This document shows, piece by piece, positions 1 to 8,948 of a DNA stretch of 64,000 nucleotides. The notes under the pieces were generated by a model. It did no database searches, was not told the DNA's origin, and saw nothing but the letters and a program-made list of their open reading frames with translations. Each line of letters starts with the position of its first letter. The first letter of the stretch is position 1. This DNA is from Corynebacterium sp. HMSC074A01. Lineage in GTDB: Bacteria; Actinomycetota; Actinomycetes; Mycobacteriales; Mycobacteriaceae. The position numbers and the translations under genes are program-made. Location: contig NZ_KV825628.1 of assembly GCF_001831515.1 (NCBI RefSeq), forward strand, positions 1 to 64,000, written 5' to 3'.

Positions 1-2727
1 CTTACCAGAACCATCCTCGTAGCCCGGCTCAAGGGTTGCGGCGTCGGTCGGGTTACCCGGCTCCAGCGGGGTTGCCGGAATCGAGCCCTTATCCTTCGGG
101 TTAGAGCCCTTCTCCTCCTCTTCCTCATCCGGGATGCCGTCACCATCATCATCCGGATCCGTCACATCAGGATCGCCGTCACCATCGGTATCCAGCTTGA
201 AGTTCGCGTCCGTCTTGTCGGTGCTGCCATCCGGGTAGGTCACCGTAACCGGAACATCGAACTCCTCAGTGGTGTCGCCATTCAACTCCTTCGGAGCAGT
301 GACAGTAATTACACCCGTGTTCTCGTCGATATCGACCGTGTAGCCCTCAGGCGCCTCAAAGTCATCCGAAATAGCAAACTTGGAACCCTCAGGCGCCTTG
401 GTGTCCTTACCATCCTTATCGGTGAACGTCGGCTCAGACTCTGTCGGGGTACCCGGAACAACCAGCTTATCCTCGTAGCCCGGCTCGAACTCGTCGGCAG
501 CATCAACAGCAACAGTAAACGGAGCCTTACCAGTTGCGGTGGTGCCATCTTCGTAGGTGACCTTCACCGGCACGTCGATCGACTTCGCATCCTCTGCAGG
601 GAAGGTCACAGTGACCACACCAGAAGCCTCGTCGACCTTAACATCGTAGCCTTTCGGCACCGCGAAGCCCTCTGCCAGCTCGAACTTCGTCGGCTTCTTA
701 TCCGGGTCCTGCTTGGCCAGCTGCTCAGCAGTCAGCTTTTCGACCTCGTTGGTGTCGGTGCGGTCGAACGTCGGCGCATCAGAGGACTTCGTCTCACCCG
801 GTTTTGCCTCAGTCGACTGATACTCCGGTGCCCAGTCAACCAGCACCGTAAACGCATCGGTAGCAATACGGCTGCCACGCTCACCCGTTTTAGCATTAAC
901 CGGGTACAGGTTCGCAGCAAACGTCGTCGTCTGGGTAATCCCATCCGGGAACAGGTTCTTGTCACCAGTATTCAGCGGGCACGATTCAATCGTGGTATCA
1001 CCCTTAGCCGCCTGAGCCTCACACTTGTGCACGACCTCGCCGGTTGTGGTGTTGACCCACTCGATCTCGTACTTCAGACCGTCAACGAACTTCGACGGCA
1101 GACCGGACGTAAACGTTTCAGCCGTATCACCCGGCTTCGCGTAGTTCTGCTGCGTGTCGTACTCCAACACATCAAACACGGTGTAATCCGAGTACAGCGC
1201 GATATTGTTGTTCGCCAAACGGCCCGCCTGCACGGTATTCCATACGCCAGCCCAGGTCTGGTCCGTATTGACATCCGTTTTGTCAGTGTAGGCATTGGTG
1301 TGGAACGGTGTCACGACAGCAGCACCATCAACATCCTCGGTCGAAACAAACAACCAATCCCAGTTGATGTGCTTCGGCAGGTTCTCCCCACCACGACCAG
1401 AAGCATTCGACATCCAGCTACCGTAATCAGCTGCCGGTGCGACCGTGTTGAACAGGTCATACGCCTTGTGCTTCGAACCATCCGGGAAGATCGCCTCAGC
1501 ATCATTATCGCGAGCAAGATCCGTGTAGATCAGCGATCCATCGTCGTAGCCACGATTATCCCAGGCCTTACCGAACGTGCCCTTAAACTGCAGGACGTAG
1601 TCGCCGTCTTCGCCAACAGTGGTCTCGGTGGTCTCAGCGATCCACTTATCCTTGCCCTCTTCGGCAATCTTGCGCTTAATCCAGTTCTGCAGCGCAGCCT
1701 CATCATCACGAGACCAGCCGGAACCGCGAATCTTCTTGCCACCCAGATCCTTCGGAGCCTCGTTGAGGATTTGCCCAACAGCGTAATCAGACAGGTACGA
1801 GCCATAAACCTTCAGGCCCTTCGCCGGCACATCCGCCTTGTTGTAGGCGACCCAATCGCTCCAACCTGCAACAGTTGCCGCACGAGTCAGATCCCAGTGC
1901 ACCGTACCTGTGACCTGACCATAGGCATTTACACTGGGTTGCTTCCATGGCGCGTTTTCCTCAGACGCCTGAAGGTTGTGCATCACATCGTTTTGCGCCT
2001 TCTCACCAAACGCAAAACGAGCATTCTCAAGCCGGTCCGAACCAACAAGGTTCCTCATACCGGCCGAGAGCTCCATGGTGTTACCCAACGGGAACAGCTT
2101 GCCCTGGCCAGAGCCATAGAGCTGGGTGAACGCATCCGGATCTGGGTTCTCTGCCCAAATGCGGAACTTCTCACCCTCCGGTAGATTCGGGTCTGCGTCG
2201 AACTTGCGCACCTTGCCCAGCGAGTCCACGAAAGACTTCATCCCGATGGTGAAACGACCATCAGCACCAGTCGTGGTCGTGTAGATCGGAGAGGTAGCGC
2301 CGTCGCGCTCAACCCATTGTGCGTAAATACGCACCCCCTCCATCGGGATCGGCTTCAGGTTATTCGTACCTGGGTGCACCGACATGTTGCCGTTGCGCTG
2401 GTTAATAACATAACCCTCAATGGAGTTATTCGAACCGGCCTCGACATCAGATTCAATAGCGCCTTCAACCTTGATGGGCTGATCGCCAACGGTGTAGCGC
2501 GGTTCACCAACACCCGTCTGATACACACCCTCAGCATTCTCGCCCGGGTACTTAACACCATTGCCCTGAGCGTTGGGCTGTCCAGCCTCATCATGCGTGC
2601 CAGCATATGCTGCCGCAGCAGACTGCGGTGCAGCGATCGGCTGCGCAAACGGCGCAACCAGCGCAAAAGACAATGCCGCTGCCGCGAGTGACGTGCCGCG
2701 GCGGCGATTCACGAGATTCTTCTTCAT
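1..2727 (-). CDS. Secreted surface protein with YPDG/Rib-like repeats, 3' end outside window
   Basis: An uninterrupted minus-strand frame of 909 codons reaches the left edge without a stop, so the gene is partial. It begins with a signal peptide (MKKNLVNRRRG, then a hydrophobic stretch ending near residue 40 in an Ala-rich cleavage zone). The start ATG at 2727 follows AAGGAG by five bases. Residues about 40-650 match no family I can name. Two domains of about 105 residues follow, each ending in VTYxDG (YEDG near residue 724, YPDG near 829), as in Rib/alpha-like or YPDG surface repeats. An Asp-rich TSP3-like calcium-binding stretch (DTDGDGDPD onward) lies near residue 847, and a linker with LEPGYED continues off the window. 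It is probably an exported, wall-exposed adhesin-like protein. The anchor region cannot be seen. Confidence 0.85.
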   Translation of the reverse strand, partial: MKKNLVNRRRGTSLAAAALSFALVAPFAQPIAAPQSAAAAYAGTHDEAGQPNAQGNGVKYPGENAEGVYQTGVGEPRYTVGDQPIKVEGAIESDVEAGSNNSIEGYVINQRNGNMSVHPGTNNLKPIPMEGVRIYAQWVERDGATSPIYTTTTGADGRFTIGMKSFVDSLGKVRKFDADPNLPEGEKFRIWAENPDPDAFTQLYGSGQGKLFPLGNTMELSAGMRNLVGSDRLENARFAFGEKAQNDVMHNLQASEENAPWKQPSVNAYGQVTGTVHWDLTRAATVAGWSDWVAYNKADVPAKGLKVYGSYLSDYAVGQILNEAPKDLGGKKIRGSGWSRDDEAALQNWIKRKIAEEGKDKWIAETTETTVGEDGDYVLQFKGTFGKAWDNRGYDDGSLIYTDLARDNDAEAIFPDGSKHKAYDLFNTVAPAADYGSWMSNASGRGGENLPKHINWDWLFVSTEDVDGAAVVTPFHTNAYTDKTDVNTDQTWAGVWNTVQAGRLANNNIALYSDYTVFDVLEYDTQQNYAKPGDTAETFTSGLPSKFVDGLKYEIEWVNTTTGEVVHKCEAQAAKGDTTIESCPLNTGDKNLFPDGITQTTTFAANLYPVNAKTGERGSRIATDAFTVLVDWAPEYQSTEAKPGETKSSDAPTFDRTDTNEVEKLTAEQLAKQDPDKKPTKFELAEGFAVPKGYDVKVDEASGVVTVTFPAEDAKSIDVPVKVTYEDGTTATGKAPFTVAVDAADEFEPGYEDKLVVPGTPTESEPTFTDKDGKDTKAPEGSKFAISDDFEAPEGYTVDIDENTGVITVTAPKELNGDTTEEFDVPVTVTYPDGSTDKTDANFKLDTDGDGDPDVTDPDDDGDGIPDEEEEEKGSNPKDKGSIPATPLEPGNPTDAATLEPGYEDGSGK

Positions 2728-3237
2728 GAAAACTCCTTCGGAAGACAGTGCCCCACGTTGAGACACATCGGTCATCCCCAGAAAACCGCAATCAAAAGAT
2801 TAGACGATTCTGAGCTACCGCGTCCGATCCTAAAGCCTTGGACACTCGCTTGCAAGAAGTTTCCAAATTAAAAATACGCTACTGTTCTGTACGCCTGCTC
2901 CAATTGTTAGGAAATGCCACCGGACTGCCCGAGTAGCGTCTCACCGCTCACCCACGCAGCGCAGCCAGGACAGCCCAGCGAACCTACCCCTATTAACCTC
3001 TTACACCATCTGGGAAGCGCGTTAACTAGAGTCACCCGCACCTCTACCGCTCACACCATCGTTCACGTTGCCTCTGATGAGGCGGACAGCCGATTGGAAA
3101 TGTAGCCAAACCAACATACTTTAGCTGGAACGCTAACACTCACGTTTCACACGAAATTGTATTGCACACTCAATCCTAAAAAGGCACTCGTTTGTCATTT
3201 AACTGAGAGATAGAGTATACGTTTCAAAGCCATTCAA
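2728..3237. other. AT-rich 510-bp gap upstream of the surface protein gene
   Basis: No convincing gene is present; the only open frames are short and lack a ribosome site. The stretch is visibly richer in A/T than the flanking genes, which fits an acquired or recombined surface-protein locus. It must hold the promoter of the surface protein gene in its left part. I could not fix a -10/-35 pair with confidence. Confidence 0.6.
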
Positions 3238-3822
3238 CTACGCATTCTTAGAGGAACTCTTAAGCTCCAGCCCCTTCACAAAGCTGCCTCCGCCATTCGG
3301 GGAGCAGTTGTCGTAGATCAGCGTGCCAGCAAGGATGCCAGCCGCGATCAGCACCAGACCACCAGCAACAGTAGCCAGGTCAGCACCGAACATACCCAGC
3401 TGCTGGTTGACAGCATCAACCTGCGCAGCCAGCTGCGCGTTGAACAGACCAGCCTGCTGCTGAATCTGGGTATTCGCAGCCTGGATCTGGGCATTAGCCT
3501 GACCAACGAAGTCAGACAGACCCGGGATTTGCATCTGGGTAGCCAGACCGATCGGGATCAGTGCCAGCAGCGGCAGACCGAAACCAGCCGCAGTAGCAGC
3601 ACACTTGCCCGCGTCGATGCCAACCGTGCCAGTGGATTTGTTGCCATCACCGTCGGTCGCAATGACCTTGTCACCAGGCTTGAGCTCCACACCAGACGGA
3701 ACATCAACCTTCCAGTTACCATTCTCATCCGTCGTGGTCGTGACAGTCTTACCACCCGGGAAGGTCACCGTAATCTCCTCATTCGGACGATCCCCCTTAC
3801 CGGACACGGCCTTGTCACCCAA
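3238..3822 (-). pseudogene. Orphan C-terminal fragment of a corynebacterial surface protein
   Basis: The frame encodes about 194 residues: an Ig-like module (ITVTFPGGKTV ... NGNWKVDVP ... VIATDGDGNKS, residues 5-68), a conserved hydrophobic segment starting KCAATAAGFGLPLLAL, a Gln/Ala-rich helical stretch, a membrane segment (residues 150-170) and a short tail. This is the normal end of long corynebacterial wall proteins, but here there is no signal peptide or N-terminal body. The only possible start (TTG at 3822) has no Shine-Dalgarno site. The frame is open back to the rpsP TAA stop and is in the same frame as rpsP. It is most simply a relic left when a larger surface gene was deleted or recombined. 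A small expressed membrane protein is possible but less likely. Confidence 0.65.
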
Positions 3823-3847
3823 GTTCAGGACAGAAGGTCCATAACAA

Positions 3848-3886
3848 AACCCCGCTGCATGGTCGTTAAACCAATACAGCGGGGTT
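3848..3886 (-). terminator. rho-independent terminator of rpsP
   Basis: Arms AACCCCGCTG (3848-3857) and CAGCGGGGTT (3877-3886) pair perfectly around a 19-base loop. On the minus strand the stem is followed by TTTTGTTAT. It lies 18 bases past the rpsP stop. Confidence 0.85.
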
Positions 3887-3903
3887 CGTGATGGTAGAGA
3901 ATC

Positions 3904-4410
3904 TTAGTTCTCCTCAGCCTTCTCCTCGGAAGCCTCGGCTTCCTCAGACTCAGCCTTCTCGGCAGCCTCAGCGGCGGCAGCGGCTTCAGCCTCGGCAGCA
4001 GCCTTGGCCTCTTCCTCTTCCTTTGCCTTCTTGCGCTTCTCGGTGATGGCCTCGGCGGTCGGGCCGTTGTTGGCCTCCTCGAGTGCCTCGTTGAACAGTT
4101 CGAGCTTGGACTTCTTCTCCTCGGCAACCTTCAGGGTGCCCTCGGCGCCGTCCAGGCCCTTGTGCTTCTGCCAGTCACCGGTGATCTTCAGCAGTGCGGC
4201 AACCGGCTCGGTCGGCTGTGCGCCGACGCCCAGCCAGTACTGTGCGCGCTCCGAGTCGATGCGGATGAGCGAGGGCTCTTCCTTCGGGTGGTAGATGCCG
4301 ATGTTCTCGATGACGCGACCGTCGCGACGGGTACGGGAGTCAGCGACGACGACGCGGTACTGTGCGTTGCGGATCTTGCCCACACGCTGCAGCTTGATCT
4401 TGACAGCCAT
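3904..4410 (-). CDS. rpsP: 30S ribosomal protein S16
   Basis: Product of 168 residues starting [20 protein letters not shown], the standard bS16 N-terminus, with the [15 protein letters not shown] segment that follows in the family. bS16 binds 16S rRNA and is needed for 30S assembly. The start at 4410 is preceded by AAGGAAG; longer in-frame upstream codons have no family match and are not used. Residues about 125-168 form an acidic Ala/Glu/Lys tail of low complexity, the extension seen in many actinobacterial S16 proteins, which makes it roughly twice the length of the E. coli protein. It is followed by its own terminator. Confidence 0.97.
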   Translation of the reverse strand: MAVKIKLQRVGKIRNAQYRVVVADSRTRRDGRVIENIGIYHPKEEPSLIRIDSERAQYWLGVGAQPTEPVAALLKITGDWQKHKGLDGAEGTLKVAEEKKSKLELFNEALEEANNGPTAEAITEKRKKAKEEEEAKAAAEAEAAAAAEAAEKAESEEAEASEEKAEEN

Positions 4411-4834
4411 GAAAATTCTTCCTTTACGGTCACTGGGCAGTGCAGACACCCGCCGTGTGCTGGCGGGCCGGTTCAACCCTTCTTCTTTAGCCTGCGCGTG
4501 ACTGGCCGGTCGACCGCCCGAGTAAGACGGGTGCAGACGCTTCCGACGCGTACGCAGTATGCTGTCCCCGACATACATGCCGGGTAACTCGCAGTACTTT
4601 ACCGTGGACGCAGCTGAAGACCAAAAAGCACCCAGCTCCCCCGCCTTCGGTGACATGCGTAGCGCTGCCCGCCGCGACGGTTCCGGCTTTTCTCCCGATA
4701 CGCGGTAAGGTTTGCACAGTCACGGGAGCGTCCCGCGTATTGGCATGCCTGCACTTCGCAGAGCATTCGCCTGCGGATTGATGTTTCCCACACCATACCA
4801 AGAGTCAAACGGTTCGCAGAGGTTTTGAGGATAG
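4411..4834. other. 424-bp divergent promoter region of rpsP and the acyltransferase gene
   Basis: No gene is evident. The region must carry promoters in both directions. It contains interleaved inverted repeats at 4692-4740 (listed separately). The acyltransferase start at 4835 has GAGGA upstream. The remaining sequence shows no repeat of note. Confidence 0.6.
4692..4740 (+). promoter_or_regulatory. Interleaved inverted repeats, possible competing hairpins or pseudoknot
   Basis: CTCCCG (4692-4697) pairs with CGGGAG (4723-4728), and ATACGCGG (4698-4705) pairs with CCGCGTAT (4733-4740). The two helices interleave, so in RNA they are either alternative hairpins or an H-type pseudoknot. The element sits about 95 bases before the acyltransferase start. 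The role is unknown and the match could be chance in GC-rich DNA. Confidence 0.35.
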
Positions 4835-7132
4835 ATGAGCGCAACGACGGCGAAGCCTGCGCAGCACGATGCGGGAGAAAGTACACGAGCACGAACCTCG
4901 GCCTACCGCGTTGATATCGACGGCCTGCGTGGCTACGCCATCGGTCTCGTGGTGCTCTTCCACGTCTTCGTTGGCCGCGTCTCCGGCGGCGTGGACGTCT
5001 TCCTGCTGCTGTCCGGCTACTTCTTCCTCGGCGGGCAGCTGCGTTACGCGATGCGCCCCAACCCGAGCCTGAACCCATGGTGGCCGTTGTGGCGGACGAT
5101 CCGCAGGCTGGTGCCAGCGCTCGTCGTGGTGATCCTGTCCGTGTTTGTGGCGGTGCATTACCTCACCCCAGAGCTGATGAGCGACGAGCTGGCCGCGCAG
5201 TTCACTGCCTCCATGCTCTATTACCAGAACTGGGAGCTCATGGTGCAGGCGGCAGACTACGCCGCGGCAAGCCAGGACACTTCTCCCCTGCAGCACCTGT
5301 GGTCGATGGCCGTCCAGGGGCAGTTCTACCTCTTTGGCATTTTGCTGGGCACGCTCATCGCCTTCCTTATTACCAAGTGCAACCTCCCGCGCACCTACGC
5401 CAAGCGGGGTGCGATCACGGTGCTCGCGATCATCACTCTCGCCTCACTCGCTTGGGCCTCCCGCTTCGGCTTCATTGGTACCGGCGCAAACTACTACTCC
5501 ACCTTTTCCCGCGCCTGGGAGCTTTCGCTCGGCGCACTGCTGGCGTTTGTGCCCACCAGCCGCTTCCTGCCGCAGAAGACAGCCTGGCTCACTTCCGCGA
5601 TCGGCATCATCTGTATCACCATTACCGGCGCGGTGGTCTCCAATACGCTGGCCTTCCCCGGCCCGATCGCCTTGCTGCCACTTATCGGCGCTGCGCTTGT
5701 CATCCTCAGTGGCGACGACAACCCCGTCTCCAAGGTGCTTGCCTCCAAGCCGATGACGTGGCTGGGTGGGATCGCCTACTCCCTGTACCTGTGGCACTGG
5801 CCGATGCTGATCATCGTCACCGTCATCGGCGGCTTTGGCACCCCGCCAGCGTGGGTTGGCGTGATCGTGATCGCGGCGTCACTCGCACTGGCGCACGTGA
5901 CCCATGTGCTGCTGGAGCAGCCGCTGCGCCAGCACCGCAAGCGTCCGAAAGCCACCGATACGCCGGTTGCCGACGCCCGCCGCAGCCTGCGCACGCCCGC
6001 AGGCATCGGCCGCGCCGTCGGTGGCGTTGTCATCGCCGCACTCGTCGGCGCGGCACTGACCATCCAGCCGCTGTGGAACCAGAAGGTGGAAAACGCGAAC
6101 CGTCCGCTGGACATAGAGATGTACCCCGGTGCAATGTCGATTGTCGGTACACCCGTCCCCGACGTCACGCCACAGCCGGACCCGAACCTCGTCTCCGGCA
6201 TCTACCCTCCTGTCGGATCCGAGGGCTGCATGGTGTTCCAGAACGAGGACGCGGACGTCATGCCGCGCCCCGAGTGCATCTACGGCGACAAGGACGCCGA
6301 GACCACCGTGGTGATGGTCGGCGGCTCGCACATCGAGCCCTATGTCATCCCGCTCGACCGCCTCGGCCGCGAGCACGGATTCAAGGTCGTTCCTTTTGTC
6401 CGCCAGACCTGCCCGCTGACCATCGGCGGCGAGGACGGCACAGAGCTGGTCTCGGACGTGTGCTTCGAGTGGAGTCAGAACGTCTTCGAGGAAGTCGTGA
6501 ACATGCAGCCGGATCTGGTGGTCTCCACCTCCACGCGCCCTGAGGGGCGCGCCGGCGACGTGGAGGTGACCGTCGACCACGTGCCGGACTCCTACCTCGT
6601 GCTGTGGGATGCGTTCGCGCAGTACGACATCCCGTTCTTGGGCTTCCGCGACAACCCGTGGATCTTTGACATCTTCGGCCAGATCATGGACCCCAACATC
6701 TGCATCGTCTCCGGCTTCACGGAGGAAGAGTGCTCGATGCGCACCGACGACGTCTACGGCCCCGTCGACCCGGCGGCTGAGTACCTCGACGGAACGAACA
6801 AGCAGTTCAGCGTGGATACCGCCCCGTGGTTCTGCGACGCCGAGCTATGCCGCCCCCAGATCGGCAACGTCTACGTCTACCGGGACCAGAACCACATCTC
6901 GAACGCCTACATGGCAACGCTGACGCCCTTGGTGTGGCAGGAGCTGCGCAAGGTTTTCGACGCCCTCGAGATCCCCTACGTAAGCACCGACGCCCCCGAG
7001 TACGAGGTCCCGCCACTGCGCCCGGACCCCAACGCCGAGATCCCCGTCGGTGAAGACGGCTCGGCCCCGGAGAACCTACCGGTCAACCCCGTCGACGGGC
7101 AACGCCAGCCGCTGGGACTCCTCGGCCAATAG
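4835..7132 (+). CDS. OafA/YrhL-type membrane acyltransferase with C-terminal SGNH domain
   Basis: Product of 765 residues. Residues about 25-390 form the acyltransferase-3 membrane domain with some ten helices. They include DGLRGYAIGLVVLFH, carrying the conserved Arg and His, and the SGYFFLGGQLR and QFYLFGILLG segments. After one more helix (residues about 395-415) comes an extracytoplasmic SGNH-hydrolase-like domain (about 450-725). Its first block reads VGGSHIEPY, where the nucleophile Ser lies in GGSH rather than GDS, and its last block reads DQNHIS, supplying the Asp/His pair. Such fusions transfer acyl groups onto extracellular glycans or lipids; in mycolate bacteria arabinogalactan, trehalose lipids or other envelope glycans are candidates. 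The substrate cannot be deduced here. It is a single gene, divergent from rpsP and ending at a strong bidirectional terminator. Confidence 0.9.
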   Translation: MSATTAKPAQHDAGESTRARTSAYRVDIDGLRGYAIGLVVLFHVFVGRVSGGVDVFLLLSGYFFLGGQLRYAMRPNPSLNPWWPLWRTIRRLVPALVVVILSVFVAVHYLTPELMSDELAAQFTASMLYYQNWELMVQAADYAAASQDTSPLQHLWSMAVQGQFYLFGILLGTLIAFLITKCNLPRTYAKRGAITVLAIITLASLAWASRFGFIGTGANYYSTFSRAWELSLGALLAFVPTSRFLPQKTAWLTSAIGIICITITGAVVSNTLAFPGPIALLPLIGAALVILSGDDNPVSKVLASKPMTWLGGIAYSLYLWHWPMLIIVTVIGGFGTPPAWVGVIVIAASLALAHVTHVLLEQPLRQHRKRPKATDTPVADARRSLRTPAGIGRAVGGVVIAALVGAALTIQPLWNQKVENANRPLDIEMYPGAMSIVGTPVPDVTPQPDPNLVSGIYPPVGSEGCMVFQNEDADVMPRPECIYGDKDAETTVVMVGGSHIEPYVIPLDRLGREHGFKVVPFVRQTCPLTIGGEDGTELVSDVCFEWSQNVFEEVVNMQPDLVVSTSTRPEGRAGDVEVTVDHVPDSYLVLWDAFAQYDIPFLGFRDNPWIFDIFGQIMDPNICIVSGFTEEECSMRTDDVYGPVDPAAEYLDGTNKQFSVDTAPWFCDAELCRPQIGNVYVYRDQNHISNAYMATLTPLVWQELRKVFDALEIPYVSTDAPEYEVPPLRPDPNAEIPVGEDGSAPENLPVNPVDGQRQPLGLLGQ

Positions 7133-7154
7133 GCCGGAGCCCCTCCGAACGAAA

Positions 7155-7198
7155 AGAGGTGGCCCCGCAACGCTTTCCAGCGTTGCGGGGCCACCTCT
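7155..7198. terminator. Strong bidirectional terminator between acyltransferase gene and ffh
   Basis: A 20-bp arm (7155-7174, AGAGGTGGCCCCGCAACGCT) is repeated exactly in inverted form at 7179-7198 with a four-base loop. The genes on both sides converge on it, so it can serve both transcripts. Confidence 0.9.
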
Positions 7199-7207
7199 AT
7201 CTGTTGG

Positions 7208-8827
7208 CTACTTGCCCTTGCCCATGCGCTTCATTGCCTCGTTGAAGTCGAGCTTGTCCAAGTCCAGGCCCTCCATGCCGGGTGGCATCTGCTCCTGCAG
7301 CTTCTTCAGCTCCTGCATGTCAGGCATACCACCACCCATGCCCGGCATTGGCGGCATACCCGGCATACCGCCGCCACTACGGCGCTTCGGCGGCTTGCGC
7401 TTGCCATTCTTGCCCCTGCGGCCCTTCGGCTTCTTCTTCGTCGCCGAACGCCCGCCGGGCATCCCCGGCATTCCGGGCATGCCGCCCATGCCGAACTGAC
7501 CGGCCATCTTGCCCATCATCTTCTTCGCTTCGAAGAAGCGCTCCACAAGCTGGTTGACGTCGGAGACTTCGACGCCGGAGCCCTTGGCGATACGCTTGCG
7601 CCGAGAAGCATTGAGAATCTTCGGATCCTCACGCTCGGCAGGGGTCATACCTCGGATGATGGCCTGAATGCGGTCGAGCTGCTTCTCATCGACCATGTCG
7701 GCCATCTGGTTCATCTGCTTGCCGCCGGGCATCATCTTCAGCAGGTTGCCGATCGGGCCCATGCGGCGGATCATCAGCAGCTGGTCCAGGAAGTCCTCGA
7801 GCGTGAGCTCTCCGGAAGCCAGCTTGGTCGCAGCCGCCTCCGCGTCCTTCTCGTTGTAGGTCTGCTCCGCCTGCTCGATCAGCGAGAGCAGGTCGCCCAT
7901 GCCCAGGATGCGGCTGGACATGCGATCCGGGTGGAAGACGTCGAAGTCGTCGAGCTTCTCGCCCGTGGACGCGAACAGGATCGGCTTGCCGGTGACCTCA
8001 CGAATGGAGAGTGCGGCACCACCGCGGGCGTCGCCGTCGAGTTTGGTCAGCACAACACCAGTGAAGTCGACGCCGTCGGCGAAGGCCTGCGCGGTGCTTA
8101 CCGCGTCCTGGCCGATCATGGCGTCAATGACAAAGAGGACTTCGTCCGGGTTCACCGCGTCGCGGATGTTGCGGGCCTGGGTCATCAAAGTCTCGTCGAT
8201 ACCCAGGCGGCCCGCGGTATCGATGATGACCACGTCGTGCTTGGTCTGCTTCGCATGCTCGATACCCTGCTGCGCCACCGCGACCGGATCGCCGTGGGAG
8301 GAGCCCATCTCGTGCTCGTAAGAATCGATCGAGGTGCCCGGGTCCGGCGCAAAGGTATCGACGCCCGCACGCTCGCCCACAATCTGCAGCTGCTGAACCG
8401 CGCCAGGGCGCTGCAGGTCACAGGCCACCAGCAGCGGGGTGTGCCCCTGCTTGGCCAGGTGCTTGGACAGCTTCCCGGCGAGCGTGGTCTTACCGGCACC
8501 CTGCAAACCGGCGAGCATGATCACCGTCGGCGGGTTCTTCGCCAGGTTGAGGCGGCGGGTCTCGCCGCCCAGGATGCCGGTGAGCTCCTCATCAACAATC
8601 TTGATGACCTGCTGCGCAGGATTCAGCGCCTCGGACACATCCGCGCCGAGGGCGCGCTCCTTGACGCGCTTGATAAAGGCCTTGACCACGGCAAGCGAGA
8701 CGTCGGCCTCCAGCAGTGCGAGGCGGATCTCGCGCGCGGTGGCGTTAATGTCAGCCTCGGTGAGCTTGCCTTTACCACGCAGGCCACCGAGGGCGTCTTG
8801 CAAGCGGTCGGACAGTGACTCGAACAA
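7208..8827 (-). CDS. ffh: Signal recognition particle protein Ffh (SRP54)
   Basis: Product of 539 residues from a TTG start at 8827 (LFESLSDRLQDALGGLRGKG), preceded by AGGAG nine bases upstream. The longer in-frame extension has no family match. The N domain is followed by the GTPase G domain with GLQGAGKTTLAGKLS, the DTAGR motif and TKLDGDARGG. The methionine-rich M domain binds 4.5S RNA and signal peptides. The C-terminus is unusually rich in Gly/Met/Pro and basic residues (repeated GMPGMP, KKKPKGRRGKNGKRK), typical of actinobacterial Ffh. It works with FtsY, encoded directly upstream on the same strand, to bring nascent membrane proteins to SecYEG. Confidence 0.97.
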   Translation of the reverse strand: MFESLSDRLQDALGGLRGKGKLTEADINATAREIRLALLEADVSLAVVKAFIKRVKERALGADVSEALNPAQQVIKIVDEELTGILGGETRRLNLAKNPPTVIMLAGLQGAGKTTLAGKLSKHLAKQGHTPLLVACDLQRPGAVQQLQIVGERAGVDTFAPDPGTSIDSYEHEMGSSHGDPVAVAQQGIEHAKQTKHDVVIIDTAGRLGIDETLMTQARNIRDAVNPDEVLFVIDAMIGQDAVSTAQAFADGVDFTGVVLTKLDGDARGGAALSIREVTGKPILFASTGEKLDDFDVFHPDRMSSRILGMGDLLSLIEQAEQTYNEKDAEAAATKLASGELTLEDFLDQLLMIRRMGPIGNLLKMMPGGKQMNQMADMVDEKQLDRIQAIIRGMTPAEREDPKILNASRRKRIAKGSGVEVSDVNQLVERFFEAKKMMGKMAGQFGMGGMPGMPGMPGGRSATKKKPKGRRGKNGKRKPPKRRSGGGMPGMPPMPGMGGGMPDMQELKKLQEQMPPGMEGLDLDKLDFNEAMKRMGKGK

Positions 8828-8928
8828 CGTAAGGTACTCCTGTTCGCTTCGTTTTATCAGCGTGCGCGGGGCGCTCGCCGTCAAAAATGTACTCGTTACA
8901 GCCTAGCGCCTAGCTGGGCGTACCCAGA

Positions 8929-8948
8929 ACTTGCGCTAACTTGCGCTA
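8929..8948. repeat. 10-bp tandem duplication over the ftsY stop codon
   Basis: ACTTGCGCTA occurs twice head to tail; the second copy contains the ftsY TAG stop. Just beyond, CTGGG/CCCAG (8912-8926) could form a weak hairpin at the end of ftsY. Confidence 0.6.

Noticed and set aside
2914..3105. 63-codon open frame in the AT-rich gap
   Set aside because: No ribosome site, family motif or conserved context.
3238..4410. Translational readthrough fusion of RpsP with the surface fragment
   Set aside because: The frame allows it, but a strong terminator lies directly after the stop codon and no readthrough context is evident.
3904..4656. 250-residue version of S16
   Set aside because: The first 82 residues match no S16 sequence; the ATG at 4410 has a good ribosome site.
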